Shown here: one piece after another, positions 26,446 through 35,217 of the stretch
Layout: every line of letters starts with the position of its first letter
Position numbering within the stretch: the stretch's first letter is position 1
DNA from: Mycobacterium sp. ACS4331
GTDB lineage: Bacteria > Actinomycetota > Actinomycetes > Mycobacteriales > Mycobacteriaceae
Assembly: GCF_001667265.1 (NCBI RefSeq)
Contig: NZ_LZHW01000087.1
Location: forward strand, 186,001-250,000
DNA: 64,000 nucleotides
Reading direction: 5' to 3'
Notes under the pieces: model-generated
What the model was told of the DNA's origin: nothing
What the model saw: only the letters and a program-made list of their open reading frames with translations
The model's database searches: none
Translations under genes and position numbers: made by a program

Positions 26446-27246
26446 GTGCAGAAGTCGCCGGACCGACAGCGCTGGGACCGAGTCTCCCGTCGCGACGCGC
26501 TGCGCTACGCAGGTGCCGCATCGGTGCTGGCCGGCCTGGGTGCGGCAGCGGCCCTCCCGACTGCTCCCCCCGCAGCGGCCGCCGGCTCCCAGCTCATCGA
26601 CTTCGCCGCGGCCCAGATTCCCGCCGAACACATTCGGGCCGCCGGGTACGCCGGCGTGATCAACTACGTGTCCACGTCGCGCCCCGGCTCAAACTTCGGC
26701 GCCAAGCCGATCACCCGGCCGTATGCGGAGTCGCTGGTGAGGGCGGGGCTGGTGATCGTGAGCAACTTCCAGTACGGAAAGCCGGGCGGCACCGCACCAT
26801 CGGACTTCCTGCGTGGGGGCCCCGGCGGCGTCGCCGACGCCAAGACCGCCTGGCACCTGCACACCGCCGCCGGCGGCGGGCAGAGCGCACCGATCTACTT
26901 CTCCGTCGACGACGACATCGACCGGGAGACGTGGAACAACCGGGCCCTGCCGTGGTTCCGCGGAATCAACTCGGTGATCGGCGTGATGCGCACCGGAGTC
27001 TATGGCGGCGTCAAGGTGTGCGAGTGGGCCATCGCCGACGGTGTCATCGGTCAGTCCAGCACGCCCGGAAAGCGGTGGGCATGGCAGACCCGGTCCTGGT
27101 CGAACGGCAAGATTCACCCCGGCGCGGTGCTCTACCAGCGCATCATCGACACCGCGTCGAATCCTGGACCTCTGGTCGGCGGCATCCGCGTCGACGTCAA
27201 CGACGTCCTGGCCCAGGATGTCGGCCAGTGGAACCTGCATCCGTAA
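26446..27246 (+). CDS. Tat-exported DUF1906 glycoside hydrolase-like protein (Rv2525c-like)
   Basis: A 266-residue protein. The signal peptide carries a twin-arginine motif (SRRDAL, Arg15-Arg16), a hydrophobic core and an Ala-rich cleavage region. The mature domain is of the DUF1906 type, with GYAGVINYVS, ISYFSVDDDI-like acidic residues (IYFSVDDDID) and GVYGGVKVCEWA. M. tuberculosis Rv2525c is a Tat substrate in the envelope with a TIM-barrel like glycosidases. Catalytic activity is not established. GTG start just downstream of the divergent ALDH promoter. Confidence 0.82.
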   Translation: MQKSPDRQRWDRVSRRDALRYAGAASVLAGLGAAAALPTAPPAAAAGSQLIDFAAAQIPAEHIRAAGYAGVINYVSTSRPGSNFGAKPITRPYAESLVRAGLVIVSNFQYGKPGGTAPSDFLRGGPGGVADAKTAWHLHTAAGGGQSAPIYFSVDDDIDRETWNNRALPWFRGINSVIGVMRTGVYGGVKVCEWAIADGVIGQSSTPGKRWAWQTRSWSNGKIHPGAVLYQRIIDTASNPGPLVGGIRVDVNDVLAQDVGQWNLHP

Positions 27247-27450
27247 CTCTCCCGACGTCGGGTCCGCCGGGTGCGGACGGGAAAGGGGTCCAGAGCGGCG
27301 GTTCGATCGGCCGTTGACTGGGCATTCCCCAGAGGGCGTGGGCGGCCACGCGCTCAGGTCACTCCGGCGTGGGATCAGGCGGGGAATTAGGCTGTCACCA
27401 CTGATTCGGTGCAGCGTGGCCCTGGTGAAGGATCCACTCAGAGGAGAACT

Positions 27451-28365
27451 ATGCGTCGGCACCAGCCGAAAGCAACGATGACCGCAGTGGCCATCGCCTG
27501 TGCGGCACTGCTCGCGGGCGGTTGTACCGGCCAGGCCGGAGGCGCGCCGGCCGGTGAACACGTCCCAGAGGCGACGATCGTCGTCCCGCAGGCTCCGCGT
27601 CCCGAACTGCCCGCTGCCCCACCGGCATCGTTCGCCGGACTCGACGACCGCCTCCAGGCGGCCACTGCCGACGCTGCGGCCTCCGGCTCCAACATCGCGG
27701 TCGTGGTCCTGGACCGCGCCACCGGTCAGCGCGTCTCCAACGGCAACAACAGTCCCTTCCCGATTGCGTCGGTGGTGAAGCTGTTCATCGCCGACGACCT
27801 GCTGCTGCAGGAGGCAGAGGGCAAAACCAAGCTGTCCCCCGCCGACCGCGGGTCGCTCGACGCCATGCTGCGATCGTCGGATGACAGTGCGGCACAGATG
27901 TTTTGGGACCGCAACGGCGGGAACGCCATCATCGCGCGCATCAAGGCCCGCTACGGGCTGGGCGGTACGACCGCGCCCTACAACGGGCACTGGGACGTCA
28001 CCCAGAGCACCGCTGCCGATCTGGTCCGCTACTACGAGATGCTGTTGAACGGCTCCGGCGGACTGCCCCGCCAACAGGCCGACGTCATCCTCAACAACCT
28101 CGCGGCCTTCACTCCCACGGGCAACGACGGCTACCCCCAGCGGTTCGGCATCCCCGATGGCCTTCCGGGCGAGAAGGTCGCCGTCAAGCAGGGCTGGTTC
28201 TGCTGCTGGAACCCCGGCAAGCAGCTGCATGTGTCCACCGGCGTCATCGGGCCCGACCGCCGCTACGTCATGGCGATCGGCGCCCTGGACCCCACCAGTG
28301 ACGGCGCCGCCCGCGCCAACATCACGGAGGCCGTCAAGGCCATGTTCCCCGGCGGCAGGATCTAG
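27451..28365 (+). CDS. serine hydrolase lipoprotein (class A beta-lactamase-like)
   Basis: A 304-residue lipoprotein-like protein with an AGGC lipobox at Cys25. Class A-type motifs are SVVK (Ser-x-x-Lys), SSDD in place of SDN, and KQGW in place of KTG. The last change suggests it is not an efficient beta-lactamase. The closest idea is the mycobacterial LppW-like family. The start ATG has GAGGAG five bases upstream. It ends four bases inside the convergent TetR gene. Confidence 0.75.
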   Translation: MRRHQPKATMTAVAIACAALLAGGCTGQAGGAPAGEHVPEATIVVPQAPRPELPAAPPASFAGLDDRLQAATADAAASGSNIAVVVLDRATGQRVSNGNNSPFPIASVVKLFIADDLLLQEAEGKTKLSPADRGSLDAMLRSSDDSAAQMFWDRNGGNAIIARIKARYGLGGTTAPYNGHWDVTQSTAADLVRYYEMLLNGSGGLPRQQADVILNNLAAFTPTGNDGYPQRFGIPDGLPGEKVAVKQGWFCCWNPGKQLHVSTGVIGPDRRYVMAIGALDPTSDGAARANITEAVKAMFPGGRI

Positions 28366-28955
28366 ACACCGGTTCGCGCGTCTCGGCTGTGGGGCGCTCG
28401 GAGGCCGAGGGTGCGACGGCCGGCCGCGATCAGTTCGTCACGCAGGGCCGCCTCATCCGCGTCACGGATGTCGACGCCGGCCGCCGACGCGATCCCCGAC
28501 ATCACCAGGGCCGCCTTCACCTGCCCACCCAAGCCGGGCTCGACATCGGCGAACAGGGCCATCTGACGTTCGACGAGGTCACCCCAATCGCTTCGGATGC
28601 GCAGCAGGGCGTGCACGCCGGGGTCACCGGTGAGCAGCGGCAGCAGGTCGCGACGCGCCGCGGCCAACGTCGCATACCCGACGAGCATGTGATCGGCGCG
28701 GGCGCGGGCACCGCGATGCTGCTCGGCGGCGTCGACCAGTGCGGCGACCTCGTCGATCAGCGGCTCCATCACTGCGGTAAGGAGCTCGTCGCGAGTGCGG
28801 AAGTGGTGGTATATGGCCGACTTGGTCAGTCCGAGCTCGTCGGAGATCATCTGCAGCGACGTGCCCGCGACACTGTGCCGCCGGAACAGCTCGATCGCGA
28901 CGTCGATCAGGCGCTGTCGGGTGGGCCCGCTGGGCGGTGCCGAGTGGCCGTTCAC
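28362..28955 (-). CDS. TetR family regulator
   Basis: A 197-residue regulator with the HTH QMISDELGLTKSAIYHHFRTRDELL. The GTG start is preferred because AGGAGG lies eight bases upstream; ATGs further upstream lack such a site. It is divergent from the SDR at 29107, with a perfect 16-bp inverted repeat between them. It is therefore the likely repressor of that SDR and of itself. Confidence 0.85.
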   Translation of the reverse strand: MNGHSAPPSGPTRQRLIDVAIELFRRHSVAGTSLQMISDELGLTKSAIYHHFRTRDELLTAVMEPLIDEVAALVDAAEQHRGARARADHMLVGYATLAAARRDLLPLLTGDPGVHALLRIRSDWGDLVERQMALFADVEPGLGGQVKAALVMSGIASAAGVDIRDADEAALRDELIAAGRRTLGLRAPHSRDARTGV

Positions 28956-28994
28956 GCGCTCACCCTCCTGAGTCACTGACATCACACACCTTCA

Positions 28995-29033
28995 CTGACC
29001 AAACGTACAGGAAAAGGCTGTACGTTTGGTCAG
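28995..29033. promoter_or_regulatory. perfect 16-bp-arm operator between TetR and SDR
   Basis: CTGACCAAACGTACAG at 28995-29010, a 7-base gap, then its exact reverse complement at 29018-29033. The size and position are what is expected for a TetR operator that controls both divergent genes. The arms are much longer than chance allows. Confidence 0.85.
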
Positions 29034-29043
29034 GTACGAACTT

Positions 29044-29056
29044 TACGTTTGGTCAG
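29044..29056 (+). promoter_or_regulatory. third half-site of the TetR operator
   Basis: TACGTTTGGTCAG repeats 13 bases of the right arm of the palindrome, ten bases downstream, toward the SDR. It could recruit a second dimer and strengthen repression of the SDR. Confidence 0.65.
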
Positions 29057-29106
29057 TTGAGTTCGCGAACGCACCCCCGCGGATCCACCGGCGAAAGAGG
29101 ACCTCC

Positions 29107-29961
29107 ATGTCGTTTGACTTCCACGAGAAGGACCGCACAGCGTTCGATCTGTCCGGCAAGGTCGTCGTCGTGGTGGGGGCCGGACAGAGTCCCGGTCCCG
29201 GCATGGGCAACGGACGGGCCATCTCGATCGTGGCTGCCCGCCACGGCGCCGAAGTGGTTGCGGTGGACCTGAACCCGGCAGCGGTCAAGGAGACGGTCGA
29301 GATGATCGTCGGCGAGGGCGGCCGTGCGTACGCCATCGAGGCGGACGTCGCCCACAAGGACGACTGCCAGCGCATCTTCGACACGGCGATGGCCACCAGT
29401 GGGCGCGTGGACGGCATGGTCTACAGCGTCGCGACGAACCCGCCGTTCGACTTCGAAACGAACTCGATGACCGTGGAGAACTTCAACTACGGCCTCAACG
29501 TCAACATGCTCGGCTGCTATCACTGCAATCTCTTTGCCGCACAGTGCATGGAGCAGAACACTGGCGACACCACAGGAAGCATCGTCAACATCTCGTCCAT
29601 CGCGAGTGTGAAGAACGAGATCGGCCTGAACGTCGGCATCATGCCGTACGCGCTGGGGAAGTGCGGGCTGAACCAGATCACGGAGATCGCCGCCGTGCAG
29701 TACGCGCCGGCGGGCATCCGCGTCAACACGCTGATGCTGGGCCCCATCGACTCGGTCCTGGCCAATCGAGACTCGCAGTCACTGTTCGGGGTGGACGCCG
29801 AGGAGGCGAAGGCTCGACACAACGAGGTGGTCAAGCTCAGGATGGGACGCGGCAGCGTATGGGAATCCGCTTATGCCGCACTGTATCTGCTCGCCGATGA
29901 GTCCCGGTTCATGACCGGACAGCAGATCCGCCTCGACGGCGGTGCGACCCTGGTGCGCTGA
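29107..29961 (+). CDS. short-chain dehydrogenase/reductase with extended cofactor loop
   Basis: A 284-residue SDR. The glycine-rich loop is expanded to GAGQSPGPGMGNGRA, several residues longer than TGxxxGxG. The catalytic residues are Ser in NISSIAS and Tyr/Lys in YALGK. The C-terminus is SRFMTGQQIRLDGG. Start ATG with AAAGAGG upstream. Next to an operator-controlled TetR and a DUF2236 gene, it is probably catabolic. Steroid or hydroxyacyl substrates are possible but not shown. Confidence 0.85.
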   Translation: MSFDFHEKDRTAFDLSGKVVVVVGAGQSPGPGMGNGRAISIVAARHGAEVVAVDLNPAAVKETVEMIVGEGGRAYAIEADVAHKDDCQRIFDTAMATSGRVDGMVYSVATNPPFDFETNSMTVENFNYGLNVNMLGCYHCNLFAAQCMEQNTGDTTGSIVNISSIASVKNEIGLNVGIMPYALGKCGLNQITEIAAVQYAPAGIRVNTLMLGPIDSVLANRDSQSLFGVDAEEAKARHNEVVKLRMGRGSVWESAYAALYLLADESRFMTGQQIRLDGGATLVR

Positions 29962-29982
29962 CCCAGCTGGTGCTGTAGGTGT

Positions 29983-31206
29983 TCAGGCGACCCGGCTGAC
30001 ATGCGCCGCGGACTCACCGATGGTGGCCGAGGCGTCGTCGCCGATCATGGTGCGCAACAGCTTCTGGTGCTCGCGGCGGCCCCGGTGGTCGGCACGCTCC
30101 ATGCCGCTCGGTGACGCGAGCGCGGCAACGCTGCGCGAGAGGTTCACCGGCAGCCTCAGCAGTGGATACCAGGGCAGTGAATAGGACGGCAGGCCCAGCG
30201 ACCGGACCGTGCGCCGACCCAGGAAGGCGCTGGTGATCGACAGGTGCTGGGCGCGTGCGAGTCTGCGGCGCAGGCCCGGCAGCGCGTCGTAGTGCCAGCC
30301 CAGTGGGTCCTCGATCATGGGCACGGCCAGTTGTCGAGTGGATTCATCCGGCGCGGCCAGCGCCGAGAGCGTGTGTGCCAGCACCCGGACGCTGTCGCGG
30401 AAATCCCTTGGCAGCCACTGATCTTCGACGCCGATCAGCCAGCCGACATAACGGGTCAGGTGGGCGACCGCCTGGTACTCCGACGGTGACAGCACCACTC
30501 CCATGCCAAGCGCTCCCACCGCCGGCGCGACGAGGGCGCCCACGAGGGTGGCGGCCATGTCGGTCTGATTGACCGGCAACCCCCATTCATCGGCCTGCCA
30601 GTCCGGCATGGCCGACACGTGCCGACGCACGAACGAGTGGATCAACCGCACCCTGATGGTGGACCGGTACCCGACGCCGAGGGGTTCGAGACCGCCTTCG
30701 GCGATGACGTCCATGGCCCACTGCATGGTTTCGGCGAACCGCTTGTTGGAGCCCTTCTCCAGAGCACCGGTACGAATCAGGGTCTTGTTGAACCCCGAGA
30801 ACTGATAGCCGCCCAGCAGCGACACATCCCGGGCGACGTACATGCCGTCGGCGCCACCGCGCCGCAGGGCGCGCTGCCCCTTCCGCACGGCGTCCATGTC
30901 CACCCAGTCCGGCAGCGCCTCATACGCTTCGAAGAAACCGCGCAGCGGTTCCGGGGCCTCCTCGACGCTGGCGATGCCGTCGTGGAGCGCGCGTTCGAAC
31001 AGTGGCCGCGTCTCTTCGAGTCCGGTGCCGCTCATCCACTCGACCAGGCGGTCCATCGGCTCGTCACCGACGGTGAGCCGCTCGCCGAGCACCCGCCACT
31101 GCTGCGGGGTCGGGTTCCGGATGGCCAGGGCGGTCGCGATGGCACGCACTCCGGCCGGAATCGGACGCGGACGGTCCGGGTGGCGCGTCGGGATCGGCCC
31201 GCTCAT
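29983..31206 (-). CDS. DUF2236 / MpaB-type oxygenase family protein
   Basis: A 407-residue protein of the DUF2236 family, which includes the rubber oxygenase Lcp and MpaB. Conserved features seen are TLIRTGALEKGSNKRFAET, RVRLIHSFVRRH (the Arg and His region that coordinates haem in Lcp), and YVGWLIGVEDQ. It probably binds haem b and performs an oxygenation. The ATG is chosen because GGAGG lies nine bases upstream. Convergent with the SDR. Confidence 0.8.
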   Translation of the reverse strand: MSGPIPTRHPDRPRPIPAGVRAIATALAIRNPTPQQWRVLGERLTVGDEPMDRLVEWMSGTGLEETRPLFERALHDGIASVEEAPEPLRGFFEAYEALPDWVDMDAVRKGQRALRRGGADGMYVARDVSLLGGYQFSGFNKTLIRTGALEKGSNKRFAETMQWAMDVIAEGGLEPLGVGYRSTIRVRLIHSFVRRHVSAMPDWQADEWGLPVNQTDMAATLVGALVAPAVGALGMGVVLSPSEYQAVAHLTRYVGWLIGVEDQWLPRDFRDSVRVLAHTLSALAAPDESTRQLAVPMIEDPLGWHYDALPGLRRRLARAQHLSITSAFLGRRTVRSLGLPSYSLPWYPLLRLPVNLSRSVAALASPSGMERADHRGRREHQKLLRTMIGDDASATIGESAAHVSRVA

Positions 31207-31340
31207 GGCAGGTGCCCTCCTCCGTCTTCTTGACAACGACTGTAGTCAGAAGGCTAGGGCGGTGTCCACGTCCTGTCAAAGAGCGTCGGGCTGTCGCAGC
31301 GATTCCGGCTGGCATGCGGTGCTGTGCCGTGGCTCCGGTG

Positions 31341-31430
31341 TCAGATCTGCACCTGCCCACCGTCGACGACCAGCTCCGCCCCGGTCATGAAGCGGCGGCG
31401 ATCTCGTCGGGATGGCCGCGTAGGTGATGT
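31341..31430 (-). pseudogene. SDR C-terminal remnant
   Basis: The minus strand ends with FMTGAELVVDGGQVQI then TGA, a typical SDR C-terminus. Just upstream, in another frame, it reads LRGHPDEIAAAS. In intact SDRs these two pieces are joined by about eight residues (AYLASDEA type). So this is a decayed SDR with a small deletion and frameshift; its 5' part is missing. Confidence 0.6.
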
Positions 31431-31476
31431 GTCCCGCTTCTTCGTCACGGTTGCAGAATGACGGGCGGGGCGACGC

Positions 31477-32586
31477 CTAGCCGCGCGTCGTCGTGACGTG
31501 GACGTGGTCGTAGTGGCCGTAGCCGGTGGCCTGAGGACCGGCCGGCGTGTAGTAGGTGCCGCGCCAGATGGCGTCCTGCAGCTTGAACCGGCCGGCATTG
31601 CTCAGCACGTACGCGAGGATCGCGTCACCGAGTGCGATGCCCTCGGGGCTGGTGGGGTTGGGGATCATGATGTCGATCGCCAGACCGCTGGGATGCCACG
31701 GCTTCGAGTCCGGCCGGACACCGCCGATCTCGGCGATCTGGGGGAACTGTGCGCTGACGGCCCTGGCCGCGAGGATGGTGTTGCGCTGCAGCCCGACCTC
31801 GGAGGCGACGCCGACCGGCAACGCCTCGGGGATGTCGGCGAGCAGCGGCTCCGGGGCGGCGGGCGGTGGCGCGACATCGCCGGGCATCGCGGCGATCGCC
31901 GGGTCGTCGGGTGCGGGTGCGATTGGGGGTGGCGGCGTGCTGTCGACGACGGCCTGCTGCTGCGGGGTCAGCGCCGCGTACTGGGCCTCAGCAGCGGCGA
32001 TCTGTTTGAGCAGTTCCTTCCACTTGGCCTGCAGGTCCGCGCGCGTCGCGGCGGCCTGCTCCGCCGTGGTCCGGGCATCGGCCGCCGACTTCTCGGAGGC
32101 CGCAGCAGCCGCGACCGCGAGGTCACGCGCCGCGTGGAAGGCCTTCATCTGATTGGCGGCCTCAATGGCCACTGTCCGCTGCACCGACAGCCCATCGATC
32201 AGCTGCTGCGGGGAGGTCGCGGTGAGCACCGCCGCCATCTGTCCGGTGCGACCACTCATGTAGGTCATCGCCGCGATCCGGTCGTAGGCCGCCTGGAGCG
32301 GCTCAAGCTGGACGTTCGCGGCCGCCAGCGCCTCCAGGTCGGCCCGGTGCCGGTCCTCGGCCGCGGTCTGTTCGGCCAGTTTGGCGTCAGCGTCGTGCTG
32401 GGCATTGGTGACGGCCTCGCGGGTCTGCACCGCCTGCTGGGACAACTCCTTGAGCTTGGTCAGCGCGTCGTCAGCGGGGTCAGCCTTCACATCGCCCATC
32501 GACAGGCCCAGCACCAGGCACGCGGCGGCAGCACCGCACGCCGCTCGACGAAGGGTATGGCGAATCCCGGTCACTCGATCAGTCAC
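31477..32586 (-). CDS. secreted coiled-coil protein with M15/VldE-like C-terminal domain
   Basis: A 369-residue exported protein. The signal peptide ends near residue 36 (VKADP). Residues about 40-200 are Ala/Gln/Lys-rich coiled coil, like the N-terminal part of mycobacterial Rip proteins. A Pro-rich linker follows. The C-terminal domain contains WHPSGLAIDIMIPN and GHYDHVHV, the His/Asp pattern of small peptidoglycan-associated M15-like or ARB_07466-like domains. A role in cell-wall remodelling is plausible but not shown. Confidence 0.75.
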   Translation of the reverse strand: MTDRVTGIRHTLRRAACGAAAACLVLGLSMGDVKADPADDALTKLKELSQQAVQTREAVTNAQHDADAKLAEQTAAEDRHRADLEALAAANVQLEPLQAAYDRIAAMTYMSGRTGQMAAVLTATSPQQLIDGLSVQRTVAIEAANQMKAFHAARDLAVAAAAASEKSAADARTTAEQAAATRADLQAKWKELLKQIAAAEAQYAALTPQQQAVVDSTPPPPIAPAPDDPAIAAMPGDVAPPPAAPEPLLADIPEALPVGVASEVGLQRNTILAARAVSAQFPQIAEIGGVRPDSKPWHPSGLAIDIMIPNPTSPEGIALGDAILAYVLSNAGRFKLQDAIWRGTYYTPAGPQATGYGHYDHVHVTTTRG

Positions 32587-32875
32587 TGTCCCTCAATGCA
32601 CGGACCTGACCCCCGGCCCGCCTCTAGCCCCCGGGACAGGTTACGAACTGGTCACGGTGATGTCCACCCGGCCCAGGTCTGCCCCGGTCAGGTCGGGCGC
32701 GGGAACATGAAGCCGGCGACGGCCCCGGGATCGCCCTGCACCGGGACCGCAGCACCGTTGAGGCCGGGTCCGCGAGGCCTGCACCCCAGCAGGGTTGACG
32801 GAGTTGCACCCACGTTGGAGCATTGTGACCTGTGTCATAGCCCGTCTGGGCGGACCCGGCAGGGAGCGACAGCTT

Positions 32876-33976
32876 ATGACCACCAAGGACAAGTACACGA
32901 ACGTTCCCACGCCGAGTTCGTGGGCGATCCCCAGCGCCGGGGACGCGCGGTTCAACTGGGAGTACGACGACGGGCGCGACCGGCTGCTGTCCCTGTATCA
33001 GAAGGGTAAGGACAAGCAGTGGGACGCCCAGTCACGCATCGACTGGAGTCGCGACGTCGACCCGATGAACCCGATCGGGCTGCCCGACGAGTTCCATCCA
33101 CTGTTCGGCAGTCCGATGTGGGAGGCCGCCGATGAGGCTCGTCGAGCGGAGATGCGCCAGCACTCGCAGGCGTGGCAGTTCTCGCAGTTCCTGCACGGCG
33201 AACAGGGTGCGATGGTGTGCGCCGCCAAGATCGTCGAGGTCGTTCCCGACCTGGACGCGAAGTTCTACGCGGCAACGCAGGCCATGGACGAGGCCCGCCA
33301 CGTCGAGGCCTTCTCACGGTTCCTGCACGAGAAGGTGGGCCTGGTCTACCCGATCAACGGGAATCTGACCGCACTGCTGGAGGACACCCTGCGCGACTCG
33401 CGCTGGGACATGCCCTATCTCGGCATGCAGGTTCTCATCGAGGGCCTCGCGCTGGCCGCCTTCGGCGTGCAGCGCGACCTGGCGCAGCCCGACTCACTGG
33501 CCAAGCAGTTGCTGGCCTATGTCATGCAGGATGAGGCCCGGCACGTCGCCTTCGGTCGAATCTCGTTGAAGGACTACTACTCCGCGCTGACCGAGACCGA
33601 GCGCAACGAGCGCGAAGAGTTCGTCGTGGAGGCCTGCTACCTGATGCGCGATCGGTTCCGCGGCGAGGAGGTCTTCGAGACCCTCGGCCTCGACGTGAAA
33701 GCCTGCGCCGAGTGGGTGGACACGGCACCGATGATGGTGCAGTTCCGATCGCATCTGTTCAGCCGCATCGTGCCGATCGTCAAGGACATCGGGTTGTGGG
33801 GCGACAAGGTCCAGAAGGCCTTCAGGGACATGGGCGTTCTCGACATGGCGGGCTTCGACATCGAGACACTCATGAAGGCCGATGAGGATCAGGCCGAGGC
33901 ACTGGACAAGTCGCACGCCGAGATGGCCAGCCGGGTCGCCGAGGTGGATGAGGTGATCGCGGCCGGCGCGAACTGA
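32876..33976 (+). CDS. ferritin-like diiron protein
   Basis: A 366-residue protein with a four-helix diiron site. The ligand set is Glu in HGEQGAM, ExxH in MDEARHVEAF, Glu in IEGLAL and ExxH in QDEARHVAFG. This is the EX(n)ExxH repeat of oxygenase/R2-like ferritin folds. It is longer than ribonucleotide reductase R2 and lacks its recognisable Tyr radical context, so an oxygenase or oxidase role is more likely. Start MTTKDKY with GGGAGCGA upstream. It may be an independent gene. Confidence 0.78.
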   Translation: MTTKDKYTNVPTPSSWAIPSAGDARFNWEYDDGRDRLLSLYQKGKDKQWDAQSRIDWSRDVDPMNPIGLPDEFHPLFGSPMWEAADEARRAEMRQHSQAWQFSQFLHGEQGAMVCAAKIVEVVPDLDAKFYAATQAMDEARHVEAFSRFLHEKVGLVYPINGNLTALLEDTLRDSRWDMPYLGMQVLIEGLALAAFGVQRDLAQPDSLAKQLLAYVMQDEARHVAFGRISLKDYYSALTETERNEREEFVVEACYLMRDRFRGEEVFETLGLDVKACAEWVDTAPMMVQFRSHLFSRIVPIVKDIGLWGDKVQKAFRDMGVLDMAGFDIETLMKADEDQAEALDKSHAEMASRVAEVDEVIAAGAN

Positions 33977-34013
33977 CCACCTCGCCCAGCCCGTTGGCGG
34001 GTGATCAACCCAG

Positions 34014-34820
34014 TCAGCTCGGTGCGCCAGCCTGACCCTGCCACACCGCGTCGAACGGTGCCTTTCCGTGGATCCGTCCGACGATTCCGGCCGTGGTGAA
34101 CTCCTTGGCCCGCTGCACCGCGGACGGGACGTCGGCGCCCTTCGCGAGTTCGGCGGTGATCGCCGCGGCGAGAGTGCATCCCGCACCCGCGACACGAGCA
34201 TTCCCGACCTTCGGCACCCGCAGCACGCTGGCGGTGTCACCGTCGAACAGGACATCAACCGCGTCGTCCCCGGGGAACTCGACACCGCCCTTCACCACGA
34301 CATACCGCGGTCCCAGGTCAGCGATCCGCCGAGCGGCCTCGATGAGATCCTCGACCGAGGAGATGTCGGCCATCCCGGCGAGCGTGCGGGCTTCGAACAG
34401 GTTGGGGGTGACCACCGTGGCCAACGGCAGGATCTGTCGGCGCAGCGCGGTGTCGGTGTCGAGCGCAGCTCCCGGCTCCTGCCCCTTGCAGATCAGGACG
34501 GGGTCGACGACGATGTGTCGCCAGCTCTGGGCGGCCAGCGCCTCGGCCACCACGTCGATGGTCGCCGGGGTGCCCAGCATGCCGATCTTGACGACATCGA
34601 GGTCGTAGGCCGACGTGGCCGCCTCGATCTGGTCGGCGATCACCTGTGGTTCGACGGGGACGAATCGGTGCGTCCAGTTCGCCTTCGGGTCGAAGGACAC
34701 GATGCACGTGATGGTGCCGACGCCGAAAGTGCCGAGCTGTTGAAAGGTGCGCAGGTCCGCTTGCAGTCCGGCACCGCCGGTTGCCTCGGATCCGGCGATG
34801 ACATAGGCGAGATCTACCAC
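34014..34820 (-). CDS. ThiD-like pyridoxine/pyridoxal kinase
   Basis: A 268-residue ribokinase-fold kinase. It has IAGSEATGGAGLQADLRTFQ at the start, VKIGMLG, VDPVLICK and the anion-hole motif GAGCTLAAAI with Cys. The segment SFDPKANWTHRF resembles the ThiD-like pyridoxine kinases (PdxK) of Gram-positive bacteria more than true ThiD. It would phosphorylate B6 vitamers to the 5'-phosphate. HMP kinase activity cannot be excluded. Confidence 0.78.
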   Translation of the reverse strand: MVDLAYVIAGSEATGGAGLQADLRTFQQLGTFGVGTITCIVSFDPKANWTHRFVPVEPQVIADQIEAATSAYDLDVVKIGMLGTPATIDVVAEALAAQSWRHIVVDPVLICKGQEPGAALDTDTALRRQILPLATVVTPNLFEARTLAGMADISSVEDLIEAARRIADLGPRYVVVKGGVEFPGDDAVDVLFDGDTASVLRVPKVGNARVAGAGCTLAAAITAELAKGADVPSAVQRAKEFTTAGIVGRIHGKAPFDAVWQGQAGAPS

Positions 34821-35217
34821 GCTATGAGGCTACGGTGCTGTTCGGGCCTCGAGGAATTCGCCCACCTGATGCTCGACGACATCGCCGTACTATTGCGTCG
34901 CTCCACATCGACGCCGTACACCCTCGCCGGCGGCAAGGAGCAGCTCGTTCAGACGGCGGCGGTCCATCTTTCCCTCCGCGCGACCACCGACGTCGATGCT
35001 CAGGTGGCCGACGTGCAGGGCGTACGCACAGATCATCGCGGCCGGTGTCGCCGACGGTGAATTCCCCGACGTCCACGCCTCGTTCGCTGCCGACCCGGCC
35101 GCTACCACGATGGTGCGAATCCAACAGCGCACCGTCCGAGCCAGCACCGGACTCGACGACGCCAGCGCCTATCGCGACTCGGCGGGCTCCTCACCACCGG
35201 ATTGAACGCGTGAGATG
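34821..35217. other. intergenic region with possible gene remnants
   Basis: No intact gene is supported. On the plus strand a stretch near 35020-35205 reads YAQIIAAGVADGEF then ASFAADPAATTMVRIQQ, which resembles the C-terminal helix of a TetR regulator without its DNA-binding part. On the minus strand RAEGKMDRRRLNELL near 34920-34960 looks protein-like. Both are weak. The rest shows nothing. Confidence 0.3.
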
